Shown piece by piece: positions 16,462 through 25,543 of a DNA stretch of 33,134 nucleotides (positions are counted from its first letter, which is position 1; each line of letters opens with the position of its first letter). A model generated the notes under the pieces. That model saw nothing but the letters and a program-made list of their open reading frames with translations. It did not search any database and was not told where the DNA came from. The stretch is from Desulfobacterales bacterium (lineage in GTDB: Bacteria; Desulfobacterota; Desulfobacteria; Desulfobacterales; UBA2156), in NCBI GenBank assembly GCA_027025555.1, contig JALVQN010000131.1, positions 1 through 33,134 on the forward strand. The letters are read 5' to 3'. The position numbers and the translations under genes are program-made.

Positions 16462-17388
16462 ATGGAAATCTACCTGATCACCGGAAGCATCCGGGACCTC
16501 ATCCGCCGGTACCGGTTACCGTTGACGGATCTTCCCGGTTTGGCACGCAGGCATGGATTCGAAGGCATCGAAATTTCCGATCGGCAGGTCGGCGGTGTCA
16601 ACGAGGCGGTGCTGGCCCGCCTGAAAGGCGAGTGCGTCCGCAGGAACCTGGGGATCATTTTGGATGTGGGCTGTGATTTAACCCTTCCTTCGGGGCGTCT
16701 CCTGAAAGACCAGATCGCCCATGCCGCTGCCATGACCCGGGCGGCAAAGACCCTGGGCGCCCGCGGGATTCGCATCTGGCTGGGGGGCCAGATGCTCAGC
16801 ATCCAACGGCTTGTGGGCGGCTCCAGGGGCCCGGCGTTGGGTGCGGAAGGATCCCGAACCCCCGGGAAAGGCTTCCGAGCCCGTGTGAAGCGGCTCTTGA
16901 CCGCCAGAGCCGTCACGGGCACGGCCCATGAAATCCGGGCGCATCTGCCGCAGCCGCGCTTCGGCGTCCAAGAAAAAAAACGCCGGGCCGCGGCGGCATT
17001 GAAACAGATTGTTGAGGATCCGGCGGCGGAAGGCCTTTTTTTCGCCGTGGAAAATCACTGGGGCATCAGCGCCAGGCCGGAAACGCTGATGGCCGTCATC
17101 GACGCGGTGGGGTCTGACCGGCTGGGCACCTGTCCGGATTTTGCCAATTTCCCGAAAGGGGTGAACCGGTACGAGGCGTTGAGACGATTGGCCTCCCGGG
17201 CCTTTGTGGCCCACGCCAAGTTCATGACCCGGGGGCCGGTCCGCCAGAGGGAGGTTGACTTTCGTCGATGCCTGGCGGTATTGAAGGAAAGCGCCTTTGA
17301 CGGGATTTTGGCCGTGGAACACGACGGCCCGGGAGACGGATTGGAACGGTGCCTGACCCTGCAGCGCATGATCCGCGAGTTCTGGTGA
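16462..17388 (+). CDS. Sugar phosphate isomerase/epimerase-like TIM barrel (xylose-isomerase-like / AP endonuclease 2 family)
   Basis: LPGLARRHGFEGIEISDRQVGGVNEAVLARLKGECVRRNLGIILDVGCDL...FFAVENHWGISARPETLMAVIDAVGSDRLGTCPDFANFP...ESAFDGILAVEHDGPGDG. Confidence 0.82.
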   Translation: MEIYLITGSIRDLIRRYRLPLTDLPGLARRHGFEGIEISDRQVGGVNEAVLARLKGECVRRNLGIILDVGCDLTLPSGRLLKDQIAHAAAMTRAAKTLGARGIRIWLGGQMLSIQRLVGGSRGPALGAEGSRTPGKGFRARVKRLLTARAVTGTAHEIRAHLPQPRFGVQEKKRRAAAALKQIVEDPAAEGLFFAVENHWGISARPETLMAVIDAVGSDRLGTCPDFANFPKGVNRYEALRRLASRAFVAHAKFMTRGPVRQREVDFRRCLAVLKESAFDGILAVEHDGPGDGLERCLTLQRMIREFW

Positions 17389-17504
17389 AAAAGCGGTCTT
17401 TTTGGAGTTGAAAAGGATCTGCCACTGATTATGTTTGAAGGACAAAGGGCCCGGGACCCCGACAAGGGACAAGGCCCTGAAAAGACGATCCACAAGGAGC
17501 ACCC

Positions 17505-17732
17505 ATGCCGATTTATGAATATCAATGCAAGGCCTGCAACACGTGTTTTGAGTTCCTGGTCCTGGGGAACAAGGAACCTGACTGCTGTCCCTCATGCCGG
17601 AGCAAGAAGGTTTCCCGCCTCATGTCCGCCTGCGGTTTCGTGAGCAAAGGCAAGGGCGGCGAGACCGTCTCCAAGTCCGCGGGGTCCTCGTGCACCGGCT
17701 GTTCCGCCACCAGTTGTGCAGGCTGCGGATAG
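17505..17732 (+). CDS. FmdB-family zinc ribbon protein
   Basis: MPIYEYQCKACNTCFEFLVLGNKEPDCCPSCRSKKVSRLMSACGF...; Cys-rich tail SSCTGCSATSCAGCG; AAGGAG RBS. Confidence 0.9.
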   Translation: MPIYEYQCKACNTCFEFLVLGNKEPDCCPSCRSKKVSRLMSACGFVSKGKGGETVSKSAGSSCTGCSATSCAGCG

Positions 17733-17734
17733 CC

Positions 17735-18682
17735 GTGCCCGGGTCCATCAAGATCGGCACCCGGGGCAGTCCGTTGGCCCTGTGGCAGGCCCGCTGGGTC
17801 AAGGACGCCCTCCACCGTGCAAATCCCGGCGTGCATGTGGAGATCGTGCCCATCAAGACCACCGGCGACAAGATTCGGGATGTGCCCCTGGCCCGCGTGG
17901 GGGGAAAAGGGCTCTTTGTGAAGGAGATCGAAGAGGCCCTCCTCAAAGGACGCATCGATCTCGCCGTGCACAGCATGAAGGATATGCCGGCCCGGCTCCC
18001 CGAAGGCCTGAAAATCGGGGCGGTCCCGGAACGGGAGAGCGTCCAGGACGTCCTCATCTCCAGGTCCGGCAAGACACTGGCCCGGTTGGCCCGGGGTGCG
18101 CGCATCGGCACCAGCAGCCTCCGCCGCACCGTCCAGCTGAAGCACCGCCGGCCGGATTTCCGGATCCTTCCTTTGAGGGGAAACCTCGATACCCGCATCC
18201 GAAAACTTCAAACCGAAGCCCTCGATGCCATTGTGGTGGCCGCCGCCGGCGTGAAGCGGATGAACCTGGAGGCGCATATCGATGAATACCTGGATGTCTC
18301 GGTGATGCTGCCCGCCGTGGGGCAGGGCGCCCTATGCATTGAGATCCGGGAAGCCGATGCCGACATCACCGCCCTGGTGGGAGGGTTGAACCATCCCTCC
18401 ACGACACTTGCCGTAAGCGCGGAACGCGCCTTTTTGAAGCGCCTGGAGGGAAGCTGCCAGGTCCCCGTCGCGGCCCTCGGCACGGTGGCGGGGGACACCG
18501 TTTCCCTTCGGGGGCTCATCGCCGACCTGGAGGGGAGACGCCTGCTCCAGGGGGACCTTTCAGGGGACCGGGATGCCCCGGAACAGGTGGGGATCGATCT
18601 GGCCGACCGGCTCCTGGCGACAGGGGGCCGGGAGATCCTTGAAACCGTCTTTGCACAGATGAATGGGGAAAATGAAGGGTAG
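17735..18682 (+). CDS. hemC: Hydroxymethylbilane synthase (porphobilinogen deaminase)
   Basis: GTG start 17735: VPGSIKIGTRGSPLALWQARWVKDAL...GGKGLFVKEIEEALLKGRIDLAVHSMKDMPARLPEGL...LPAVGQGALCIEIR...RAFLKRLEGSCQVPVAAL. Confidence 0.94.
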   Translation: MPGSIKIGTRGSPLALWQARWVKDALHRANPGVHVEIVPIKTTGDKIRDVPLARVGGKGLFVKEIEEALLKGRIDLAVHSMKDMPARLPEGLKIGAVPERESVQDVLISRSGKTLARLARGARIGTSSLRRTVQLKHRRPDFRILPLRGNLDTRIRKLQTEALDAIVVAAAGVKRMNLEAHIDEYLDVSVMLPAVGQGALCIEIREADADITALVGGLNHPSTTLAVSAERAFLKRLEGSCQVPVAALGTVAGDTVSLRGLIADLEGRRLLQGDLSGDRDAPEQVGIDLADRLLATGGREILETVFAQMNGENEG

Positions 18683-20189
18683 CGTCTATCTGGTGGGTGC
18701 GGGCCCGGGGGATCCGGAGCTGATCACCGTGAAGGGGCTCGAATGCATCCGAAAGGCCGACGTTGTCATCTACGACTTTTTGGCCGCCCCCGGCCTCCTG
18801 GCCCATGCCCCGAAGGAAGCGGAGATCCTCTACGTGGGAAAGAAAGGCGGGGACCATACCCTGTCCCAGGAAGCCATCAATGCGCTGATCGTGGAAAAGG
18901 CCTCTCAGGGCCTTAAGGTCGTCCGCTTGAAGGGGGGCGATCCGTACATCTTCGGCCGGGGCGGGGAGGAGGCCGAGGTCCTGGTGGATGCGGGCATCCC
19001 CTATGAAGTGGTCCCGGGAGTGACCTCCGCCATCGCGGCGCCCGCCTATGCAGGCATCCCCTTGACCCATCGGGCCTTCACCTCCACGGTGGGGTTCATC
19101 ACCGGGCACGAGGACCCCACCAAGACGGCATCCGGGATTCACTGGGACGCCCTTGCCCGGGGCATGGGCACCCTCGTCTTTCTCATGGGCATGAAAAACC
19201 TCGAAAACCTTGTTTTGCGGCTCAAGGCCGCGGGTCTTTCCGGAAGCACGCCCGTTGCCCTGGTCCGGTGGGGCACCACGCCCGATCAGGTGACGGTGAC
19301 CGGCACCCTGGATACCGTCGTGGAAGCGGCCGGGGAAGCCGGACTGAAGCCCCCCGTGGTGATCGTGGTGGGAGACGTGGTGCGCCTGCGGGAGAAGCTG
19401 GGCTGGTTTGAAAAGAAGCCGCTTTTTGGAAAACGCATCGTGGTGACCCGGGCCCGGGCCCAGGCCAGCGATCTGGTACAGGCCCTTTCCGGCCTGGGCG
19501 CCCGCTGCCTGGAATATCCCACCATCCGCATCGTTGCGCCTGACGACTTTGCACCCCTGGATACGGCCATTGAGCGCCTGGATACCTATGACTGGCTGGT
19601 GTTCACCAGTGTCAACGGGGTGGCGTTCTTTTTTGAGCGTCTCTTTCACAAGGGAAAGGATGTGCGGGCCCTGGGGCACATAAAGACCGCTGTGATCGGG
19701 CCGGCGACGCGGAAAAGGCTCCTTGAATTCGGGCTCAAAAGCGACCTCGTGCCGGAAAGCTATCGGGCGGAATCCGTGGTGGCGGCCTTTTCCCGGGAAC
19801 CCCTCCAAGGGGCCGCCGTCCTCCTGCCGCGAGCCGGAAAGGCACGCCCCGTCCTTCCGGAAGCCTTGAAAAAAAGGGGGGCAATCGTGGACGAGGTGGT
19901 GGCCTACCGCACGGAGGCGGTCACCGACGGGGCCGAATCCCTCCTGCAGTTGCTGGAAGAAAAGCGGGTGGACCTGATCACCTTCACCAGTTCTTCCACG
20001 GTGAAACATTTCAAGGCCCTGTTGCCGGACCACCGCTTCCCCGCCCTCATGGAGGGGATCCGGGTGGCCAGCATCGGCCCCATCACCAGCGACACGGCCC
20101 GCCGATTGGGGTTCACCGTCCATATCACGGCCGAGACCTTTACCGTCCCGGGCCTGGTGGAAGCCATCCTCCGGCACCTGAATCCTTGA
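18663..20189 (+). CDS. cobA/hemD: Bifunctional uroporphyrinogen-III C-methyltransferase / uroporphyrinogen-III synthase
   Basis: N-term VYLVGAGPGDPELITVKGLECIRKADVVIYD...VRLKGGDPYIFGRGGEEAEVL (SUMT); C-term KRIVVTRARAQASDLVQALSGLGARCLEYPTIRI...DWLVFTSVNGVAFFFERL...DLITFTSSSTVKHFKALL (U3S). Confidence 0.93.
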   Translation: MGKMKGSVYLVGAGPGDPELITVKGLECIRKADVVIYDFLAAPGLLAHAPKEAEILYVGKKGGDHTLSQEAINALIVEKASQGLKVVRLKGGDPYIFGRGGEEAEVLVDAGIPYEVVPGVTSAIAAPAYAGIPLTHRAFTSTVGFITGHEDPTKTASGIHWDALARGMGTLVFLMGMKNLENLVLRLKAAGLSGSTPVALVRWGTTPDQVTVTGTLDTVVEAAGEAGLKPPVVIVVGDVVRLREKLGWFEKKPLFGKRIVVTRARAQASDLVQALSGLGARCLEYPTIRIVAPDDFAPLDTAIERLDTYDWLVFTSVNGVAFFFERLFHKGKDVRALGHIKTAVIGPATRKRLLEFGLKSDLVPESYRAESVVAAFSREPLQGAAVLLPRAGKARPVLPEALKKRGAIVDEVVAYRTEAVTDGAESLLQLLEEKRVDLITFTSSSTVKHFKALLPDHRFPALMEGIRVASIGPITSDTARRLGFTVHITAETFTVPGLVEAILRHLNP

Positions 20190-20231
20190 CCCGGGCGCCT
20201 TTTTGGCACCCGGCCCTTCCTTTCAGGGGGC

Positions 20232-20963
20232 TCACTTTTCCACAGAGATCAATTCCACTTCGAAGATCAGCGTGGCATTGGGACCGATGGGGCCGCCCGG
20301 GGTTCCCCGCTGGCCGTAAGCCAGCTGGGGCGGGATGACAAGCTGCCACTTGGCCCCTTCTTTCATGAGCTGGAGGGCTTCTGTCCAGCCCTTGATGACG
20401 CCGTTGACCGGAAACGTGGCGGGCTGGCCCCGTTTGTAGGAGCTGTCAAACTCGGTGCCGTCGATGAACATGCCCCTGTAGTGGACGGTGACCTTGTCCG
20501 TGCTTTTGGGGGAGGCGCCTTTTCCTTCCCGGAGGACGCGGTACTGCAGACCGCTGGGAAGCGTTTTGACGCCCTTTTTGGTTTTGTTTTTGGCAAGAAA
20601 CGTTTCGCCTTCAATCCTGTTTTTTTCTCCCATGCTTTTCCTTGCTTTCTCCTTTTCGGCATCGGCCTTCCGTTGCTTTTCGGTCAACTCTTTCTGAAGG
20701 GCCGCCAGGACGCCCTCGATCTCTTTTTCGGACAGCAGCGTCTTTTTCCCGGTAAATCCGTCTTTCAAGCCCTTTTCGATGAGGGCCGTATCCAGGTCCA
20801 GGCCGTGGGTTTCAATAAAGCGTTTCATGTTTTTTGCCGTGCGGACCCCCAGGGCATAGCTGAGCTTGTCTTTTTTCGTTTTTAACGGGGACGCTTCTTG
20901 TGCCGAAACAGGAAGCGCGGCGGCGGCCAGAAAGACCAAAGCGATAAAAATGCGGCAAATCAT
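20232..20963 (-). CDS. FKBP-type peptidyl-prolyl cis-trans isomerase (exported, Mip-like)
   Basis: MICRIFIALVFLAAAALPVSAQ signal; LSYALGVRTAKNMKR N-domain; DKVTVHYRGMFIDGTEFDSSYKRGQPATFPVNGVIKGWTEALQLMKEGAKWQLVIPPQLAYGQRG. Start refined from ORF 20232..21035. Confidence 0.92.
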   Translation of the reverse strand: MICRIFIALVFLAAAALPVSAQEASPLKTKKDKLSYALGVRTAKNMKRFIETHGLDLDTALIEKGLKDGFTGKKTLLSEKEIEGVLAALQKELTEKQRKADAEKEKARKSMGEKNRIEGETFLAKNKTKKGVKTLPSGLQYRVLREGKGASPKSTDKVTVHYRGMFIDGTEFDSSYKRGQPATFPVNGVIKGWTEALQLMKEGAKWQLVIPPQLAYGQRGTPGGPIGPNATLIFEVELISVEK

Positions 20964-21079
20964 GGTGTTCCTTTCAGAGGATGGGGTTAATGATTCGAAT
21001 GCATCGAACCTATCGGCCGGGGGAAAGGATGTCAATGCATTGTTCGGGCGCGCCTTTCAGGATGTCCACGGACAATGTT

Positions 21080-21841
21080 TCACGCCATCTTCCGGATGCG
21101 CACGTCGATGTCTCCCGCATCTTTCAACAGCGTCACCAGGCGCATGGGATCGGTTTGATCGAAGTGATACGGATATAAGATCTTCGGCCTGAAGGCTTTG
21201 GCCGCATCGGCCACCATTTCCGGGGTCATGGTGTAGGGAAGGTTCATGGGCAAAAAGGCCACGTGGATGTCTTTGAGCGCTTTCATCTCAGGTGTATTCT
21301 CAGTGTCTCCCGCCACATAGACGCGCGAGTCCCCGAAGGTCATCACGTAGCCGTTGCCGTTTCCCTTGGGATGGTAGAGCCTTCCCTTTTCGTTTTTATG
21401 AATCAGATTGTAGGCCGGAACCGCCTCGATCAAAATCCCCAACAGTGTTTTGGTGTCCCCGTTTTCCATGCAGATGCCCGCTTTGAGACGTCCGGCGCAT
21501 TCTCGGGCAAAGACGGGCACGGTGTTTTCCCCGGAAACTGCCGCCATGGCCTCCGGGTCGAGATGGTCGGCGTGCGCGTGGGTGATCAGGAGCAAATCCG
21601 CCTTGGGAAGGGTCGTATAATCGGCCAGCTTGCTGTAAGGGTCCACGTGGATGACCTTGCCTTGAAAGGTGAACATGAGCGTTCCGTGGCCGATGAAGGT
21701 CATCTCCAGGGCTCCGGCGGACGTGGGGATCCGGTCCGTTTCAAAGGCGGATCCGCGGCTTTTCGGGCGGTCCAACGTCAAAGAAAGCAGGGTGAAAAGC
21801 GCCGAGAGGGGCATGGGGGAATCCTCCTGGATTGTTTTCAA
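21080..21841 (-). CDS. MBL-fold metallo-hydrolase (UlaG-like)
   Basis: MTFIGHGTLMFTFQGKVIHVDPYSKLADYTTLPKADLLLITHAHADHLDPEAM...YVAGDTENTPEM...ILYPYHFDQTDP. Start may be the downstream MPLSAL. Confidence 0.88.
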   Translation of the reverse strand: MKTIQEDSPMPLSALFTLLSLTLDRPKSRGSAFETDRIPTSAGALEMTFIGHGTLMFTFQGKVIHVDPYSKLADYTTLPKADLLLITHAHADHLDPEAMAAVSGENTVPVFARECAGRLKAGICMENGDTKTLLGILIEAVPAYNLIHKNEKGRLYHPKGNGNGYVMTFGDSRVYVAGDTENTPEMKALKDIHVAFLPMNLPYTMTPEMVADAAKAFRPKILYPYHFDQTDPMRLVTLLKDAGDIDVRIRKMA

Positions 21842-22018
21842 ATCAGGACCTTTTTCAAAAAGGCCCTTGGAAACGGTTCGATACCTTGTAAAAACGATGA
21901 AGAATTAGTATGAAAAACCCATTGTTGGCAAGGGAAAATCGAGGGGATGCCTTAAAAGACACGGAAAACGGGAAGAAAGGGATTTGAAACCGCGTGGAGG
22001 GCGCGACCTTCATGAGCC

Positions 22019-23890
22019 ATGATCGCTGTTGAGAATCTGAGCAAAAGCTACGGGTCCAGATGCCTGTTTGATCGAATCACTTTTAAGATCAATCCCAAAG
22101 AAAGGGTGGGGCTGGTGGGCAGAAACGGACACGGGAAGAGCACCTTGTTCAAGATCCTTTTGGGCCGGGAAGATTACGATGATGGCGCCCTTTTTGTCCC
22201 CAAATACTACCGCATGGGCCATGTCTCCCAACGGCTCGATTTTACGGAAGATTCAGTCCTCAAAGAGGCCATGCGCAGGCTTCCGGCCAACGAAAGGGAT
22301 CACCACTGGAAGGTGGAAAAGGCCCTGGCCGGTCTCGGCTTTTCAAACCGTCAGATGGAGCGTCCGCCGGGACGGCTTTCCGGGGGGTTTCAGGTGCGCC
22401 TGAACCTGGCCAAAACCCTGGTCTCGGAGCCGGATCTGCTCCTTTTGGATGAGCCCACCAATTATTTGGACATCACCGCCATTCGGTGGGTCCGGCGCTT
22501 TTTGGCGGCCTGGCCCCGGGAGCTGATCCTCATCACCCATGACCGCAGCTTCATGGACGCCGTCGTGACCCACACCATGGGAATCCATCGCAAGAAGATC
22601 CGAAAGATCGCCGGCGATACAGGCAAGTATTACGCCCAGGTTGCCCGGGACGAAGAAGTCTATGAAAAAGCGCGGATCAAGGACGCCCGGAGAAGACAGG
22701 AAATGGAGCGGTTCATCGCCCGTTTCCGCGCCAAGGCCCGCCTGGCCGGTCTGGTCCAAAGCCGCATCAAGACCCTTTCCAAAATAGAAAAAAAGGAGAG
22801 GCTGGAAAAGCTCCGCAACCTGGAATTCGCTTTCACCCACCGGCCTTTTAAGGGAAAACAGCTCCTTCGCGTCAATGACCTGACCTTCGGGTATCCCGGG
22901 CAGGGCCCCCTGATTCAGGAGCTGGATTTTTCCCTTCACCCAAAAGATCGGATCGGTGTCATCGGCCCCAATGGGAAGGGGAAGACGACCCTTTTGAAAC
23001 TGTTGGCCGGTGTGTTGACCCCGGACTCCGGTACCATCGCCTACCATTCCGATGCCGCCGTCGGTTTCTATGAGCAGACGAACATCGAACACTTGCGGAA
23101 TTCCCTCACCGTGCTTGAGGAGATCCAGGCCGCCGTTGAAAACGGGGGGCTTCAGAAGGCCCGGGATATCTGCGGTGCCATGCTTTTTGAAGGCGATGAT
23201 GCCCTCAAGAAGGTGGGTGTATTGTCCGGCGGTGAAAAGGCGCGCGTGCTCCTTGGGAAGATCCTCGCGGCGCCGGCGAACCTTCTCCTTCTGGACGAAC
23301 CCACCAACCACCTGGACATGGAATCCGCCGACGCCCTGTTGGAGGCCATGGACGCCTTTGAAGGCGCGGTGATCCTCGTGACCCACAATGAGATGTTTCT
23401 CCACGCCCTGGCCAATCGTCTCGTGGTCTTTCTCGAGGATCGCATTGTCTTTTATGAAGGCACCTATCAGGAATTCCTGGAGGCCGGAGGCTGGGACGAG
23501 GAAGGCGCGGCGCCGCCTGCACGCTCCGGTTCCGGCGCCGGTTCGGGGGAGGGCGTGCATCCGGGAAAAAGGAATAAAAAGAGTCTCCGGAAGATGCGCT
23601 CCAAGATCATCGCCGAGCGTTCCAGGCATCTCAAGCCCCTGGTGCAGAGAATCGACGAGACGGAAGCCTCCATCGAGAATCTTGAACGGCGGCTGAAAGA
23701 GACCCAGGCGGCCCTGATCGCAGCCTCTCAGGAACAAAGAAGCCGTCGTATCGCCGAGCTCTCCACGGCGTCCAAAGGCTTCCAGCAGGAGATCGAGCGA
23801 CAGTTTCACGTCCTGGAGAGGTTGTATTTGCAAAAGGAGACCCTGGAGGCCGAATATGGAGAAAAACTGGAATCCCTCGGACATGCGTGA
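22019..23890 (+). CDS. ABC-F family ATP-binding cassette protein
   Basis: Two ABC domains: GRNGHGKSTLFKILLG / LSGGFQVRLNLAKTLVSEPDLLLLDEPTNYLDI and GPNGKGKTTLLKLLAG / LSGGEKARVLLGKILAAPANLLLLDEPTNHLDM; inter-domain linker; C-terminal coiled coil; no TM domain. Confidence 0.94.
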   Translation: MIAVENLSKSYGSRCLFDRITFKINPKERVGLVGRNGHGKSTLFKILLGREDYDDGALFVPKYYRMGHVSQRLDFTEDSVLKEAMRRLPANERDHHWKVEKALAGLGFSNRQMERPPGRLSGGFQVRLNLAKTLVSEPDLLLLDEPTNYLDITAIRWVRRFLAAWPRELILITHDRSFMDAVVTHTMGIHRKKIRKIAGDTGKYYAQVARDEEVYEKARIKDARRRQEMERFIARFRAKARLAGLVQSRIKTLSKIEKKERLEKLRNLEFAFTHRPFKGKQLLRVNDLTFGYPGQGPLIQELDFSLHPKDRIGVIGPNGKGKTTLLKLLAGVLTPDSGTIAYHSDAAVGFYEQTNIEHLRNSLTVLEEIQAAVENGGLQKARDICGAMLFEGDDALKKVGVLSGGEKARVLLGKILAAPANLLLLDEPTNHLDMESADALLEAMDAFEGAVILVTHNEMFLHALANRLVVFLEDRIVFYEGTYQEFLEAGGWDEEGAAPPARSGSGAGSGEGVHPGKRNKKSLRKMRSKIIAERSRHLKPLVQRIDETEASIENLERRLKETQAALIAASQEQRSRRIAELSTASKGFQQEIERQFHVLERLYLQKETLEAEYGEKLESLGHA

Positions 23891-23905
23891 AAGGGGGGGG
23901 AGCCC

Positions 23906-25543
23906 ATGAAGAGAAGGCCCCTGTTCGGCTGTCTTGTCGGCATCTGCCTGGGAATTTCTTTTGCGGTTCCACAACCGTCGGCCCGGGAAGGGCCGGGTCC
24001 GTCCGAGGAGCGGCCCGTCTTGCGTTACGGGGCCCATGTAAGCCGTATCGGGACCCTGGATCCGCACCGGGCGTCGGCTTCATCCGATCGCGCCATCGCC
24101 GACATGCTCTTCAACGGGCTCCTCAGGTACCGTCCCGGCCAGGCGCCTGCCATCGAACCGGACCTGGCGTTGAAGATGCCCGACATGCAGATTCTCAACG
24201 GAAGGCAGGTCTGGACCTTTAAGCTGAAAAAAGGCGTGATGTTCCATCCCGGACCCGGGATTGCCCCTTATCCGCTCACCGCCGATGATGTGGTCTTTTC
24301 TTTCAAGAAAGCCGCGGATCCGGCTTTTTCCGCCTATGCCGGCGAGTATGCCGGAATGACCTTTGAAAAGGTGGACCGGGATACCGTGCGCATCGTCCTG
24401 GAAAAGCCCCTGTCTTCCATCCTCTTTCTGCCCAAGGTGGCCGACTATGCCGGCGGATTCATCATCAGCAAGCGGGCCGTTGAAGCCCGGGGATACGCCT
24501 GCTTCAAGAACCGTCCCGTGGGGACGGGGCCGTTCATGTTTCAGCGCCACATCCCCGGTAAAAAAGTCCTCCTCAGGGCCAACGACGCCTATTTCCGGGG
24601 ACGGCCGCGGTTGGCCGGCGTCGAGATCCGCCTGATCCCCCGCATTGAAAAACGGGAGGCGGCCCTGAAGGCCGGGAGGCTCGATGTGATGACGGGCTCG
24701 GGGAACCCCGCTTGGCTCAAGCGGATGCGGAAGGACCCGGAAGTGGTCGTGGACCTGCACGGCGTGGGGGAGGTCATGACGGTCCATCTCAATACATCCA
24801 AAAAACCCCTCGATGACATCCGGGTGCGAAAAGCCATTCTTTACGCCATCGATCGGGAGGAATTCATCCAAAAGGCCAGCCCCCTCATGGTGAAGAAGGT
24901 CTTTTCGCCGGTACCGGCGCAAGCCATGCCCGGGGGCATCCGGGAAGCAGAAGCCAAGAAGCTGGGACTCGATTACCCCGTCGACATTGCCAGGGCCAAG
25001 CGCCTGCTTGCCGAAGCCGGGCTTCCCCGAGGCTTTTCCCTCAAGGCCATCGCTTCAGAAAAACGGATCTACCGCTTTGTCTATGATTTGCTGTCCAAAC
25101 AGCTGGCGAGAATCGGTGTGCGGTGCCGGGTGGAAACGGTTCCCCATGCCCAGATGCACCGGCGGATCCGGGCCGATGAAGCGGACATCGTCATTTACGA
25201 CGCCTGGCGCCCCAATGCCGACGTGTACCTGACGCGCTTCTTTCATTCCGATTCCATTGTGGTCTCAGGACGGACGCCGGATACCAACTTCTCCCATTAC
25301 ACCCGGGCCGACGCCCTCATCGAAGCCGCCCGGGCCGAGATCGATCCGCAAAGACAGGTCCGGCTTTGGGTCCATGCCCAGATTCAGATATTAAGTGATG
25401 CCGCGGCCTATCCCTTGTTTTACGGCATCCAGTGTCAGCTGCGGCGCCCCGAGGTGGATTATGGACACCCCATAAGGGCGAGCATGGCGCTGTATCCCCA
25501 GTTCACGGAAAGGACGCGCATCCGAAGGGATGGGGTCCCATGA
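23906..25543 (+). CDS. Peptide/nickel-type ABC transporter substrate-binding protein (SBP_bac_5)
   Basis: Signal peptide, then YGAHVSRIGTLDPHRASASSDRAIADMLFNGLLRY...WTFKLKKGVMFHPG...LTADDVVFSFKKAADP...VRKAILYAIDREEFIQ. Confidence 0.92.
   Translation: MKRRPLFGCLVGICLGISFAVPQPSAREGPGPSEERPVLRYGAHVSRIGTLDPHRASASSDRAIADMLFNGLLRYRPGQAPAIEPDLALKMPDMQILNGRQVWTFKLKKGVMFHPGPGIAPYPLTADDVVFSFKKAADPAFSAYAGEYAGMTFEKVDRDTVRIVLEKPLSSILFLPKVADYAGGFIISKRAVEARGYACFKNRPVGTGPFMFQRHIPGKKVLLRANDAYFRGRPRLAGVEIRLIPRIEKREAALKAGRLDVMTGSGNPAWLKRMRKDPEVVVDLHGVGEVMTVHLNTSKKPLDDIRVRKAILYAIDREEFIQKASPLMVKKVFSPVPAQAMPGGIREAEAKKLGLDYPVDIARAKRLLAEAGLPRGFSLKAIASEKRIYRFVYDLLSKQLARIGVRCRVETVPHAQMHRRIRADEADIVIYDAWRPNADVYLTRFFHSDSIVVSGRTPDTNFSHYTRADALIEAARAEIDPQRQVRLWVHAQIQILSDAAAYPLFYGIQCQLRRPEVDYGHPIRASMALYPQFTERTRIRRDGVP

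Noticed and set aside
18516-20177. 553-aa minus-strand ORF opposite cobA/hemD
   Set aside because: Shadow ORF complementary to a confidently identified gene; no recognisable domains.
20190-20231. CGGGCGCC-TTTTT-GGCACCCG hairpin between cobA/hemD and FKBP
   Set aside because: Stem has a C-A mismatch and no clear U-tract follows on either strand; plausible convergent-gene terminator but too weak to call.
22343-24067. 574-aa minus-strand ORF opposite ABC-F and SBP
   Set aside because: Shadow ORF spanning two real plus-strand genes; composition typical of antisense translation.
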